A stretch of 64,000 nt of DNA from Akkermansiaceae bacterium (lineage in GTDB: Bacteria; Verrucomicrobiota; Verrucomicrobiia; Verrucomicrobiales; Akkermansiaceae), in contig JANYEC010000024.1 of NCBI GenBank assembly GCA_025363295.1, positions 1 through 64,000 on the forward strand, in the 5' to 3' direction. The notes under the pieces are model-generated. The model did no database searches. It was not told where the DNA came from and saw nothing but the letters and a program-made list of their open reading frames with translations. Every line of letters starts with the position of its first letter. The stretch's first letter is position 1. A program made the translations under genes and the position numbers. Positions 52,401 to 61,837 of this stretch are shown piece after piece.

Positions 52401-54588
52401 CAAGCTGCACAGGTTCCATTTTCCATTCCCACTTCGCCGGAGAGGCCGTGTAGGTCGGAACCAGACCTAACGATGCCGCTTGGGGGTCCAATCCCCTGGC
52501 AAGCTCTTCTTTGTCGCTCAGGCCGTCGTTATCACTATCCACGGAATTTGGATTGCTCGGAAGTGGGGCGTTGGCCTCGGCAAAGTCGCTCAAACCGTCA
52601 CCATCGCTATCAACAGTGAGAGAATTAGCGGCGGATTCGCTACCATCCGCTAGGCCATCTCCGTCGGTATCAGATTTCCTCGGGTTCGATCCGCGTTGGA
52701 ATTCCTGAAGATTTGTTAGGCCATCATGATCCGGGTCCGCGCTCGCGGTGCCAGCCCCAGCAGGCTCCAGCCCGTATTGCATCTCATACCAATCCGGAAT
52801 GCCGGACGAGTCCGCATCAAGAGTCGCGTCAACGATTTGCAGGCCTTGCAGACCGACGGAATAACCATCGATGTTAGTAACATTCACGGTAAAAGACGAA
52901 CCGCTGCGACTCGGGTAGCGGACAAAATTACCCACGTGGTAAGGACTCACTGAAGTGGCGGGCGCGATCTCAACCCACTCGCTCTGAGGCGGTGTGGTGC
53001 TGGTGATAAAATTCCGAGTGGAACCGGGTGTGCCTGTCAGATCCACCGTCCCCTCTTGCCCATCATAGCTTCCGCCGACGTATGCGAACACATGATAATT
53101 TAAAAATGGAATGCCATTGACCGTGAGTGATGCCTTGGTGGAACCGTAAGCACGGATCAGGGCATTCATGATTTTTTGATCCCCATTTCCATCGTTCGAA
53201 GTTTCTGAAATCCCATCCGAAGTCCACTGGATGCTCATTCCCGGAACGACCGTGCCATTTGATAGAGAAATCGAACCTGCTACCGGACTAAGGATATCCG
53301 CAGTGTTACCGGAGTTAACATTATAAGTGCGGAGCGGAAGCGTATTATTCCACCAAAGTTGAGGAACAACACCGCCTGGAATGAACCATGGTAAACTACC
53401 ATCCTGATGGGCCGCAGAAACAAAGTTAATACCAATGGCTCCCGCAAATGCGGTGGGCTTACTGGCTGCGGATTTAGGATCTGAACCCACGCGCTTTTCC
53501 CATGCGTCGGGAGCACCGTCGGAGTCAGTATCTGCCAGCAACGGTGAAGAGGTGGGAGCGATGAGAAGTTCATCCCCATCACTGAGGCCATCATTATCGG
53601 TATCGGCAATATTCGGATTACTGTTAGCTGCGCGCTCCAAGGCATCGTCAGCACCATCGCCATCGGTGTCCTTCTTATTGGGGTCGCTTGATAAAACTCC
53701 GCCGTTATATTCTTGAAGGGCGGTTAGAGTATCCCCATCCGCATCGGAAGCGGCATCGGCGGCGTTTGTGTCGCTGAGGTGGTTGTCATTTTCCCACCAG
53801 CGCGGCAGGCCATCGCCGTCGGCATCCATCATGCCATCAACATCGACCTCCATTTTTACGAAATCGAACTGGATCCAAGCGGACGCACCTGCTGCAGGCG
53901 CGGGGCCTGAGCGGGTGATCTGGATCGTGTTTGCTCCGGCCACGGCCTGAACACTGGAGGCGGGAATATCGATGGTGAAGCGTGTGTCGCGGTTCACTCC
54001 ATTTCGCTGAAGCACAAGGGTGTTAGTCGTAGCCGTGCGGAAACGGACAGTAATGTCGTGGTTGCCAAAACTGTCCCCGTTTGAGGCGGGCTGGGGCCAG
54101 ACTCCTCCATCCACTAACTCGAAGGTGAGGCGCAGTCTCGATTGTGAGCCGGCCTGCGCTGACGAAAGGATGAAATGGATGGAATTTGAGGGATCCCAAT
54201 TTGTTAGAGCTCTCTCGAACGCTGCCGGAGGTTCTGCATTCGGAACGGTCAAAGAAGTTGTTAGACCATTAAATCCTACGGGGTAAATTCCCGCTTGGTA
54301 AAAGTGATCGTCGCGATCGGGGTTGCTCGCAGCATTGTAAAGGGGGTCGCCCGGTAGACGGGTCACGAAGCCGGGCGCGACGTTCGTATTTCCATTTTCA
54401 GATGAAAATTCATTGGTGGGATTATAACCGGAGCTATAAGGATCTTCATCATCGCCGATCTGCCAAAGGGTTACGGGGATGGCACTCGCAAACGGCGCGA
54501 GGACTAAAGCGACCCAAACCTGCAACACTGTTAGTCCACGTCGGTATGTGGAAATGAATAACAATGGTAGAATCATGGATTTCATCAA
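49450..54588 (-). CDS. Giant secreted DUF1800 protein with thrombospondin-type-3 calcium repeats
   Basis: This is a 1712-residue protein. It has a signal peptide (to about ASA, residue 36), then beta-rich modules and at least four clusters of calcium-binding TSP3-like repeats (DTDGDGADD, DTDNDGLSDGDE, DSDGDGLSD), near residues 250-375, 590-705, 910-1050 and 1120-1145. A DUF1800 domain fills about 1185 to the end, with AARFLQQATFGPTIAELDRVR near 1187, then YAREIMQLFTIGLW and DITDMARVFTGFWFGG. Known DUF1800 proteins are commonly near 500 residues, so the N-terminal 1100 are extra. Probably a surface or matrix protein; function unknown. Confidence 0.9.
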   Translation of the reverse strand: MMKSMILPLLFISTYRRGLTVLQVWVALVLAPFASAIPVTLWQIGDDEDPYSSGYNPTNEFSSENGNTNVAPGFVTRLPGDPLYNAASNPDRDDHFYQAGIYPVGFNGLTTSLTVPNAEPPAAFERALTNWDPSNSIHFILSSAQAGSQSRLRLTFELVDGGVWPQPASNGDSFGNHDITVRFRTATTNTLVLQRNGVNRDTRFTIDIPASSVQAVAGANTIQITRSGPAPAAGASAWIQFDFVKMEVDVDGMMDADGDGLPRWWENDNHLSDTNAADAASDADGDTLTALQEYNGGVLSSDPNKKDTDGDGADDALERAANSNPNIADTDNDGLSDGDELLIAPTSSPLLADTDSDGAPDAWEKRVGSDPKSAASKPTAFAGAIGINFVSAAHQDGSLPWFIPGGVVPQLWWNNTLPLRTYNVNSGNTADILSPVAGSISLSNGTVVPGMSIQWTSDGISETSNDGNGDQKIMNALIRAYGSTKASLTVNGIPFLNYHVFAYVGGSYDGQEGTVDLTGTPGSTRNFITSTTPPQSEWVEIAPATSVSPYHVGNFVRYPSRSGSSFTVNVTNIDGYSVGLQGLQIVDATLDADSSGIPDWYEMQYGLEPAGAGTASADPDHDGLTNLQEFQRGSNPRKSDTDGDGLADGSESAANSLTVDSDGDGLSDFAEANAPLPSNPNSVDSDNDGLSDKEELARGLDPQAASLGLVPTYTASPAKWEWKMEPVQLVWDHGSGATGGNDGYDEDLLSFYVGNAQVGGDRSLSMRLSSINGTLSYRFESQASEAFSAANSPNENISLQDPATPLTDLKAALGFSGYGAFDTSDRIRFKMSAVRGAGNIWAVTFEIYNLTRNSTVVTRIVSQSTAAANVENGTATWRDSGGTVGFPSTSVHKGSQLFVTSVPVETMAAFSAYADSDNDGIPNAWEDLYQLNKNLATDATQDADGDGLSNRDEYLAGTNPRLTDTDGDGVDDRVERDEGSNPLLPSILPTFANGAASSGTDFNQNGFPDAWEARFKTQGITRGADSDGDGATNATEAAWGTDPFDSNSRIGITVQRDTNDAVLAWTKSPWKRQRVYRSSNLNSWQWLSLPFSTSGANYTARVAGQFTTATSAFFSVETKDRDSDGDGVSDWDEVLVGSNPYQRDSVRSSALTLDVEGNVRGSVSGDYASFANNFKNGLPGGPGGLPTPEQAARFLQQATFGPTIAELDRVRTLGYAAWIDDQITNQPATLQQPVIKAMYQDLRGPRVDLSYSYGNLDISGNNAATAFARGAVAGPDQLRQRIAFALSQILVASRRDANLADRPLAMASYYDIFVRNAFGNYRDIIGEVTRHPVMGRYLSHIGNQKARPEINQFPDENYAREIMQLFTIGLWQLNPDGTRKLDSSGKFIPTYDNGDITDMARVFTGFWFGGQSWNNGGNTDQQYAVPMSMWAEKHDFGAKQMLGGLSIPARSASVKNGLRDVDDALDYLFNFSNTGPFVCRQLIQFLVTSNPSPAYVGRVAAVFANNGSGKRGDLGAVARAILLDVEARDVRWSHGSASFGRLKDPVQRAMNLARVGRLARFPGLNWWDYGDFYDSSLQSPGYSPSVFNFYRPDYRSPGILAENQLSASAFQITNSYTSVSLVNRLWRNTVDGLRLYDTYAFQPDYRDLLEVANNLPVLVDRANLLFCGGMMSAPTRATILNTLSQTSAGDPLLRVQLAVFIASACPEGAIQR

Positions 54589-54838
54589 GGTGGGAGATAA
54601 TCGAAATTATTACTAAGTAAAGCTTATATCCTACAGAAACTTCGCAACCATGCAAGCTGCGACATGGGTCGGGCGGAATCATGGGCTTTCGCTGGTGTTA
54701 CGGGGATGCTTCCCCTCTGAGAAACTCCTCCCCAATTCATGTCCAAAGCACGGCTCGATCTGACAACAGCATGTGTTAGGTAACTCTCAATTTAGCGTTG
54801 CGGGGAATGGGTTTCTTTCGTCGTATGCAAGTCGTTTG

Positions 54839-56341
54839 ATGAAACGTGCTGCTGTCATCGCTTGTTGGATCACTGTGATCATCGCCGGAATTTTCCTGCG
54901 GTTTGATCATCTGTCCACGCGGCCGTTCCACGCAGATGAAGCCACCGGCGCAAGGATCACTGCCACGCGCATGGGGTCTGGGGCTTACTGTTTCGATCCC
55001 TTACATTTCCACGGTCCCTTGCTCAGTAGTCTCGCAATCCCTATTTGCAAAATGAACGGTGAGACACGCTGGCAAGAGATGACAAAATCCACTCTGCGCC
55101 TGCTGACTGCCATCGCCGGATCGCTGCTTCTGTTAGCGCCTCTTTTCTGGCGTAGGCGCTTTGGTGACGGCCCGATGCTGGTAACCACAGCTCTGTTCGC
55201 AACCTCTCCCTTGCTCGTTTACTACAGTCGAATGTTCATTCACGAGCCCTTGCTCGTACTATTCGGTATGTTGGCGCTCGTTTCGATGGTCCGTTCTCCA
55301 CGCTATGGAATTCCCGGCCTGATGATCGGCTTGATGTTCGCGACCAAAGAAAGTTTTGCGATCAGCATGCTCGCCTGGTCGGGCGCGGGCATGGTCCTCG
55401 CTTGGGAAAACCGAAAGAAATGGGATCGTTCGTTCTACCTATCTGTTTGGAAAACTTACCGCATGCACATCGCTATTTCCCTCCTAACATTCGTTAGCTG
55501 CGCGATATTTTTTTACACCGACGGTCTCCACAACCCCCACGGCGTCATCGATTCCATCCGAACTTTCTTCGACTATCAAACCGGCGCGGGTCACAACAAA
55601 CCCTACGCCTACTATCTCCAACTCCTCGCCTTCCCCATGAAATCCGGCGGCGTTTGGTGGTTCGGCACGCCGGTGGTAATGCTCGCCTTGTTGGCATTCG
55701 TTTTCTCATTCCGCCGAAATGCGGAATCGTCATCGATCATCCGTTTCCTCGCCTATGCCGCTGCGGGACACTTTTTGATTTACAGCGCCATCGCCTACAA
55801 AACTCCTTGGCTCGCATGCTTGCCGTGGGCGCATGTTTGTTTGTTAGCCGGATTCGGTGTCGCCGGATTTTCCCGCCACCGCTTGCCGATGAAAACCGCG
55901 ATCTGCCTGCTCGTCGGCCTGTGTCTAACAAGTCAGTTCAGCCAAACCCACCGCGCTACCGGTCGTTATGCTTCGGATGCGCGCAACCCCTTTGCCTACG
56001 TGCCCACTCGTAATGAAATCGAATCCCTGGGACCATGGCTCGAAAAACTCCAACAAGCTGCCCCGGGGATTTCCCTCGAACCGGTCGCCGTCATCGGCAG
56101 TGAAACCTGGCCGCTGAACTGGTATCTTCGCTCGTTTCATGAAATCGGTTACTGGCCCAGTCCTCCCGACGATTTGAAATCCCGCGCCCTCGTCTTCGCA
56201 ATGCCCGACGCTGGTGGAGCAGTCACCTCTCTTCTAGCAGACACTCACATATCTCTTCCTCGCGGCCTCCGCGCTGGCGTGCCCATGCAGATGTTCGTGA
56301 GAAACGACGTCTGGAAACTTTGGATGGAAAACGGCAAATGA
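54839..56341 (+). CDS. TIGR03663-like glycosyltransferase-fold membrane protein (GT39/ArnT relative)
   Basis: I choose the ATG at 54839 (500 residues); a GTG is at 54773. The N-terminal FLRFDHLSTRPFHADEATGARI (about residues 20-41) has the acidic Asp-Glu pair typical of GT-C enzymes related to PMT/ArnT. About ten membrane helices follow, with a C-terminal soluble part. Such enzymes transfer sugars from polyprenyl carriers, but the TIGR03663 group has no proven reaction. The stop overlaps the apbE start as ATGA. It is divergent from the DUF1800 gene with about 250 bp between. Confidence 0.8.
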   Translation: MKRAAVIACWITVIIAGIFLRFDHLSTRPFHADEATGARITATRMGSGAYCFDPLHFHGPLLSSLAIPICKMNGETRWQEMTKSTLRLLTAIAGSLLLLAPLFWRRRFGDGPMLVTTALFATSPLLVYYSRMFIHEPLLVLFGMLALVSMVRSPRYGIPGLMIGLMFATKESFAISMLAWSGAGMVLAWENRKKWDRSFYLSVWKTYRMHIAISLLTFVSCAIFFYTDGLHNPHGVIDSIRTFFDYQTGAGHNKPYAYYLQLLAFPMKSGGVWWFGTPVVMLALLAFVFSFRRNAESSSIIRFLAYAAAGHFLIYSAIAYKTPWLACLPWAHVCLLAGFGVAGFSRHRLPMKTAICLLVGLCLTSQFSQTHRATGRYASDARNPFAYVPTRNEIESLGPWLEKLQQAAPGISLEPVAVIGSETWPLNWYLRSFHEIGYWPSPPDDLKSRALVFAMPDAGGAVTSLLADTHISLPRGLRAGVPMQMFVRNDVWKLWMENGK

Positions 56342-57192
56342 CCGAGCCTCCGTCCATGCCCGCAGCCCACGTGTTCACGCACGAAGCCATGCATACCACC
56401 TTCGCTCTGCACATTTGTGAGAATGACGAAGCCATCGCCCGCGGCATGGCGCAGGAATGTTTCCAGCAGCTCGATTTCCTCGAATCTCGCCTCAGCCGGT
56501 TCATCGATGGAAGCGATGTCTCCTGTATCAATCACATGCAGGCCGGCGAAACTCTCTACATCAGCCAAGCCTGCCACGAGTGCCTGCTCATCGCCCTCGA
56601 TGCCTACATGCAAACCGGCGGCTTGTTTGATATTACGCTTGGCCGCCGCATCGAACACCGGAAATCTAGCAGTCAACAACCTCAGCCCTCGCTCTTTGGA
56701 AAACTCATCATCCATCCCGATGTCCCCGCCGTCACCTGTGAGGAGCCCGGCCGCGAGATCGACCTCGGCGGCATCGGCAAAGGGTTCGCACTCGATCATC
56801 TCCAACAAATCCTCATCGACTGGGGCGCGGAAGGGGCTCTGCTCACCGCTGGCGCCAGCTCGCTGTTAGCTTTCGGGCCGGAGTCCTGGCCTGTTGATCT
56901 ATCAGGCGATTTCCATTCCTCCCGCATCCTCCTCAAAAACGAATCGCTCAGCGCTTCCGGCACGAACATTCAAGGCAATCACATCATCCACCCCGGGGGC
57001 GACGAAGCCATGCCGCAGGTTCCATCTAGCCGGGTCTGGGTCACATCGCCCACCGCAGCCCTCGCCGAAACTTGGTCCACAGCCCTTATGCTGATAGACC
57101 CCGAACAAGTCCCCAATTTCATCGCCGGAAGCAAAACCATTCGCAGTGTTTATATTGATCGCAAGGGTGAGATCCTGAATATACAAACTTAA
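56338..57192 (+). CDS. apbE: FAD:protein FMN transferase
   Basis: This 284-residue protein starts at the ATG overlapping the upstream stop. ApbE motifs are present: FDITLGRR near 102, the FAD-binding GREIDLGGIGKGFALDHL near 135-152, LLTAGASSLLAFGP near 168, and TSPTAALAETWSTALM near 236 with the metal-binding Thr/Asp area. ApbE attaches FMN to Thr in flavoproteins such as Nqr and Rnf subunits. No signal peptide is visible, so a cytoplasmic form is possible. The link with the GT-C gene is positional only. Confidence 0.88.
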   Translation: MTEPPSMPAAHVFTHEAMHTTFALHICENDEAIARGMAQECFQQLDFLESRLSRFIDGSDVSCINHMQAGETLYISQACHECLLIALDAYMQTGGLFDITLGRRIEHRKSSSQQPQPSLFGKLIIHPDVPAVTCEEPGREIDLGGIGKGFALDHLQQILIDWGAEGALLTAGASSLLAFGPESWPVDLSGDFHSSRILLKNESLSASGTNIQGNHIIHPGGDEAMPQVPSSRVWVTSPTAALAETWSTALMLIDPEQVPNFIAGSKTIRSVYIDRKGEILNIQT

Positions 57193-57198
57193 TGGTAA

Positions 57199-57225
57199 TG
57201 TTCGGAGCTAGCGAACAGTTTTAAA
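57199..57225 (+). terminator. Intrinsic terminator between convergent genes
   Basis: TGTTCG (57199-57204) and CGAACA (57212-57217) form a 6-bp stem with a 7-nt loop, followed by GTTTTAAATTTTT. It ends apbE and can also act from the ankyrin side. Confidence 0.6.
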
Positions 57226-57231
57226 TTTTTC

Positions 57232-57918
57232 TTACTTCAATTCTGATAGTAAATCAATCGCAGCTTGGTTCTTGTATTTCCTCGCGATCTCCAGCGCGGT
57301 GACACCCTCCTTGGATTTTACCGACGGATCGACTCTTTGATCTAGCAGTAATCGAATGATTTCCTTTCCCCCGCTGGCGGCGGCTTCGTGGAGCGGGGTG
57401 CCACCGAGCTCGCTGGGGGTCATCGGGTCCGCCCCGCCAGCGATGAGGGCTTTGGCAGTGGCGAGTTGGTTTTTCGCAGCGGCGTGATGAAGGGGTGTCC
57501 AGCCATCTTTATCTAGTAGATTAGGGGTTGCTCCCGCCTTCAACAGTGCGGTGACGACGACTGGGTTGTTACGCTCGATTGCAAGATGGAGCGGTGTGCG
57601 CTTGGATGAATCAATGGTGTTAGGGTTGGCGCCGGACTTCAGGAGAAACAGAGTAATCTCCTGATTATTCCGCTGCACCGCCTGTTCGAGTGGCGGGCGT
57701 GAGTTTGCAAGCGCGCCTTGGTTCAGGCAGAGCGGATGGAGGGTTAGGTGGAGACGGACGTCGGTGAGGTCACCTTTCGCGATAGCTTCGTCGATGGTCT
57801 GATAGATTGGGGTTTCGACCGAGGGTTTTTGGTCGGGCATCAAAGGGCTTGGCTCCTCTGCAAAAGAAAAAGTTGCCAGCTTGAAAGCCAACGTCAGGGA
57901 AAATGAAATTGTCCGCAT
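57232..57918 (-). CDS. Secreted ankyrin-repeat protein
   Basis: This 228-residue protein has a signal peptide (to about FAEE, residue 20). About five ankyrin repeats follow from residue 75 on, with consensus TPLHLAIERNNPVVVTALLKAGA, TPLHHAAAKNQLATAKALIAGGAD and TPLHEAAASGGKEIIRLLL. Ankyrin repeats bind proteins; an exported ankyrin protein may act on an envelope partner or as an inhibitor. It is convergent with apbE and upstream of the Gfo/Idh gene on the other strand. Confidence 0.85.
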   Translation of the reverse strand: MRTISFSLTLAFKLATFSFAEEPSPLMPDQKPSVETPIYQTIDEAIAKGDLTDVRLHLTLHPLCLNQGALANSRPPLEQAVQRNNQEITLFLLKSGANPNTIDSSKRTPLHLAIERNNPVVVTALLKAGATPNLLDKDGWTPLHHAAAKNQLATAKALIAGGADPMTPSELGGTPLHEAAASGGKEIIRLLLDQRVDPSVKSKEGVTALEIARKYKNQAAIDLLSELK

Positions 57919-58065
57919 TTTTTCGATACCGTCCGGCGAAGCTAAATTTATCGACGATTCTTTGCAAGGACGGCCCGAACATGAAAGTAATTTAGCCGCT
58001 GCGATGGCTTTACACGCCCGAATGCTGCTAAAACTTCAAATTCTAAATCACAAACTCATTATTCC

Positions 58066-59331
58066 ATGAAACCTAACATCAGCCGCCGTAGCTTCCTTGG
58101 AAATACAACACTCATTGGAGCCGGCCTGGCTGCCAGTTCCGTTTTCGCAGTAAACACTTCAGTAGCCCGCGCGAAAATTAAAGTCGGCCTTATCGGATGC
58201 GGTGGGCGCGGCAATGGCGCGCTCAAAGACTTTTTGGAGGCCTGAAAAATTCTCACCATCGAGGCCGAGGTGGTAGCGTTAGGCGATGCTTTCAAGAACC
58301 AGGTGGATGGCACCGGGAAAAGATTCAATGTTCCGGCCGAGCGTTGTTTCGATGGCTACGATGCCTATCAGAAAGTAATCGCCACAGATTGTAACTATGT
58401 GCTGATGGCCACCCCACCCGCATTCCGCCCAGTGCATTTCGCCGCCGCCGTGGAGGCCGGTAAAAATTGCTTCATTGAAAAACCCGTAGCGGTCGATCCT
58501 GTCGGAGCACGCTCGGTGATCGCCACCGGTCAAAAAGCAGCCGCGAAAGGACTGGCTGTCGTCACCGGAACCCAACGCCGCCACATGGCCGACTATCTGC
58601 GGAACAAGGCTCTAATCGATGCCGGTGCGATCGGCCAAATCAAGGGCGGCGTCGTGCAGTGGAACGGCACGGTGCCATGGACGAAACGCCGCAACGAGGG
58701 CGAGTCTGACGCCTCGTACATGACGCGGAACTGGCTGAATTTTTCCGAACTTTCGGGCGACCACATTGTCGAACAGCATGTGCACAATTTGGATGTGGCG
58801 GTTTGGTTCCTCGGACGTTTGCCGGTTTCGGCCGTGGGCTTCGGTGGCCGCGCGCGCCGGCAGACCGGCAACATGTTTGACTTTTTCAGCGTGGATTATG
58901 ATTTCGGGGACGACGTTCATATCCACAGCCAGTGTAGGCAACTCACCGGCGCTTACGGCCATATCGGTGAAATGTTCACCGGCACCGAGGGCTCCTGTTA
59001 TGGCGGCGGCAAACTGAACGGCAAGAAGATCGAAATCGCGGAAATCAAAGTGGATTCTGACAACGGACAAGTGCAGGAACACGTGGATATGATCCGCAGC
59101 GTGATGGCCGGCAAGCCGCTCAATGATGCGAAACGAATTGCAGAGGTCACGTTAGTCGCCATCATGGGTCGCATGTCCGCTTACACGGGCGAAATGATTC
59201 GTTGGACTGACCTAACGAAAAACGAAAGCTCGCTGTTGTTCAATTTCGCCTGCACGCCTGCTGCGATCGATTTCGAAAAAGGCGCGATCAAGCTTCCTGA
59301 AGAAGTTCCTCCGGTTCCAGGCAAAGCGTGA
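58066..59331 (+). pseudogene. Tat-exported Gfo/Idh/MocA oxidoreductase interrupted by an in-frame TGA
   Basis: The ATG at 58066 opens a frame with a twin-arginine-type signal (SRRSFLGNTTLIGAG) and the NAD-binding VGLIGCGGRGNGA. Codon 60 (58243-58245) is TGA, but coding clearly continues in the same frame: EAEVVALGDAFKNQV, IEKPVAVDP, QRRHMADYL, then HVHNLDVAVWFLG, to the stop at 59331. Without the stop it is a normal 421-residue secreted oxidoreductase of a type abundant in PVC bacteria. A GTG at 58270 could start a 353-residue protein lacking the nucleotide-binding glycines and signal. Mutation or sequence error; recoding unlikely. Confidence 0.85.
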
Positions 59332-59335
59332 ACCT

Positions 59336-61099
59336 TCACGTTCTAGGAATCCGCAAGATGAAACAGGCTCCGTGAGGCGAGTCCATGCATTCGAGTCCGC
59401 CGCCGAGTGATTTTGCCAAGCGCCTTGATAGAGCTAGGCCGAGACCGACGCCCGGTTTGCTTTCGGCAGCCTCTCTAGCAGATTTGTGAAAGGCACGAAA
59501 GATTCGGCTCCGTTCGGTCACTGGGATCCCGGGGCCGTTGTCACTGACGACAATTTCCGCATGGTGATCGCGCGTTTTCGCGCAAATTTCCACTCTGGGC
59601 GGATTGCCAGCGGAAGCGTATTTCGCGGCGTTGTCGATGAGGTTGAAAAGGATATGCTCCACCGCTGCAGAGTCCACGCGCACGACCGTCGAGGCGGCAG
59701 GTGCTTCCGTATCCATCATCAATGTTAGGTTTGCGGTTGCGAGACGGGCCGCGAGTCGCTCGCGCATCGGGGCCAGCAAATCGGCGAGGCTTAGCTCACA
59801 CACGGTGGCTCTTGCGCTGCCGCGCTCGATCTTGGAGAAGGCGAGAACGTTTTCTACCAAATGGGAAAGTCGGTCCGCCTCGCGAGAAAGCACGCGTAGG
59901 TAGGCCCCGCGTTTTTCCTCCTTTACGGCGCCACTTTCGAGCATGTCCGAATAGAGGCGAAAAGTGGTTAGAGGTGTGCGCAGCTCGTGAGTGACCGCCG
60001 AAACAAACGAGGCCCGGCGCTCGCTGAGTCGCATCACGCCGTGGACGAGAAAGGAGGCGATGAGAAGGGCTAACAAAACCGCGATCCAGCCCACCAGCAG
60101 CGCCTTGTTCCACGGCAATGGCGGCAGTTCGATTCGCGTGTTGCGATGCAGGCGGAACGGAAACGAAACCAAGGCGAGTGCGTCGTCCGTTTTTGATTTC
60201 ATCGCATCCAAGGTGCCCGTAGTCTCCGGCCTAAGCGAATAGACGGGATCAGTGATTGCTTCGAGGTTGGCCCCTGGCAGCAGATCGGCAACAGCATCGA
60301 GCAGGTGCTGCCGCACTTTATCAGCATTGATCCAAGCTCCCTGAATCACCGGCGATTCTCCTTTCTGAGAGCGGATCATGACGCAGCGGAGCAGGAATAA
60401 TTCCTGATCGATCCAAACTCCCCGCATGCTGCCGATCCCCGTGATTGCGTCGATTCCAGCAAACGCATTCGAAGCAATCACGTTGTTCTGATTGATGACG
60501 GCGGTCGAAGCTTCTTGCCCTTCCATGATCTTGGCGCGCTGGACTTTTTCAAAGCGATTCGAATCTTCCTGATAGGATGGACTGGCGCGTTTAGAGGCGT
60601 ATGCGGATTGGTTCGTCTCCGCGATTTTTGATTGTAGCGCAGGCGCGTCTTTTTGCAGCGCCTGCCAAGTTTTTTCGCCGTTTTCCGCAGCGCTGTTGAA
60701 GATGGAATCAATGTCACCGTTTTTTGAGAGCCGTTTCCGCAAGCTTTGCAGCCTAGTGGTGGAACCCTCGGCTTCGGGAGAAGTGAGTCTGCCTGAGCGA
60801 ACTTCGAAATGCAGGTTCACCCATGGATTAGTTTTGTTAGTGGCGAGAAGATCCTGCTGATGAATTTGAAATTCCAAAGGCGAGCGCTGATTTTCTGAGA
60901 GAAGTAGCGCGGCTCCCACTGCATCCATCCGCCAAAGAGCAAGGCGGGTGCGCTCCTCAAGATCTGCTCTCGCTTCTGCCATGGCCCGTTCCTTTTCCGA
61001 GGCCAGTACACCTCGGGTGAGCCAACTCAGTGCCCCTAACACCATGAAGCCACACAGCACGAGGGTGGTCCAGATGAGCAGGCTGCGGGAAGTTTTCAT
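59336..61099 (-). CDS. Membrane sensor histidine kinase (HisKA type)
   Basis: I choose the ATG at 61099 (587 residues) because it overlaps the response-regulator stop as ATGA. Two membrane helices (about 8-30 and 333-353) bracket a periplasmic sensor of about 300 residues with no clear family. The kinase has the H box SAVTHELRTPLTTFRLYSDML with the phosphorylated His near 374, N box EHILFNLIDNAAKYA, G1 VSDNGPGIP, and G2 GVGLGLALSRRL. With the upstream regulator it is a complete two-component system. The stimulus is unknown. Confidence 0.93.
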   Translation of the reverse strand: MKTSRSLLIWTTLVLCGFMVLGALSWLTRGVLASEKERAMAEARADLEERTRLALWRMDAVGAALLLSENQRSPLEFQIHQQDLLATNKTNPWVNLHFEVRSGRLTSPEAEGSTTRLQSLRKRLSKNGDIDSIFNSAAENGEKTWQALQKDAPALQSKIAETNQSAYASKRASPSYQEDSNRFEKVQRAKIMEGQEASTAVINQNNVIASNAFAGIDAITGIGSMRGVWIDQELFLLRCVMIRSQKGESPVIQGAWINADKVRQHLLDAVADLLPGANLEAITDPVYSLRPETTGTLDAMKSKTDDALALVSFPFRLHRNTRIELPPLPWNKALLVGWIAVLLALLIASFLVHGVMRLSERRASFVSAVTHELRTPLTTFRLYSDMLESGAVKEEKRGAYLRVLSREADRLSHLVENVLAFSKIERGSARATVCELSLADLLAPMRERLAARLATANLTLMMDTEAPAASTVVRVDSAAVEHILFNLIDNAAKYASAGNPPRVEICAKTRDHHAEIVVSDNGPGIPVTERSRIFRAFHKSAREAAESKPGVGLGLALSRRLAKSLGGGLECMDSPHGACFILRIPRT

Positions 61100-61782
61100 G
61101 CCGTCCAACGGTAGCCTTTGCCACGCACGGTGGCGAGCAGGGATTGATCTCTATCACCGAGTTTTGTGCGGAGATGCATGATGTGCATGTCGATCGTGCG
61201 GGTCTCAGTGCGGTCCGGATCGAGACCCCAAAGATGGCGCAGGATTTCCTCGCAGCTGACAATGCGGCCTTGAGAATCCAACAGGTATTTCAGTAGCTCA
61301 TTTTCACGTTCTGATAGTTGCTCGCGGCGGCCATCGGTGAAGTCGATGATACTTTCCTTGAAATCGACACGGCCGCCCGGCAGAGGACGTTGGTCAGCGG
61401 GGGCTGTACGTTCGCAAGTCCGCCGAAGAACGGCATCCACCCGAGCGAGCAGTTCCTTCATGCTGAAGGGTTTCACGACGTAATCATCCGCGCCGGTAGT
61501 GAGGCCCCGAACGCGGTCGTTTTCCTCGCCACGGGCGGAAAGGATGATCACGGCTTGGCCAGGGCGCTTCTTTTTCAGGGCTTGCAGGATTTCGAATCCA
61601 GATGGGCCGGGCATGACGAGATCTAGCAAAAGCAAGCGGTAGTTAGATTTCAGCGCGAGGTTCATTCCAGCGTGGCCATCGGCCGCTTCGAGCGTTTTGT
61701 AACCTGCGTATTCTAACACATCCACAAGCCCTTGGCGGATCGCGGGATCGTCTTCAATGACGAGGATGGTGATGTCAGACAC
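61096..61782 (-). CDS. OmpR/PhoB-type response regulator
   Basis: This 228-residue protein has a receiver domain with the acidic pair EDD near 10-12, the phosphorylated Asp in LLLLDLVMPGPSG near 54, Ser in LSARGEE and Lys in YVVKPFS. A C-terminal winged helix follows (LSERENELLKYLLDSQGRIVSCEEIL, RTIDMHIMHLRTKLG, VRGKGYRW). It binds DNA when phosphorylated by the kinase encoded immediately downstream, with which it overlaps. Its targets are not evident; the operon itself may be one. Confidence 0.95.
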   Translation of the reverse strand: MSDITILVIEDDPAIRQGLVDVLEYAGYKTLEAADGHAGMNLALKSNYRLLLLDLVMPGPSGFEILQALKKKRPGQAVIILSARGEENDRVRGLTTGADDYVVKPFSMKELLARVDAVLRRTCERTAPADQRPLPGGRVDFKESIIDFTDGRREQLSERENELLKYLLDSQGRIVSCEEILRHLWGLDPDRTETRTIDMHIMHLRTKLGDRDQSLLATVRGKGYRWTA

Positions 61783-61837
61783 GGTGTGGAGAATGGTCAG
61801 ATGTTTCGTGAAAGCTAGGAAAGACGCTATTTGTAGG

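Noticed and set aside
58243..58245. Selenocysteine or reassigned TGA in the oxidoreductase
   Set aside because: The residue is not a conserved Cys in the family as far as I can judge, no SECIS-like hairpin is visible just downstream, and TGA terminates many genes in the window.
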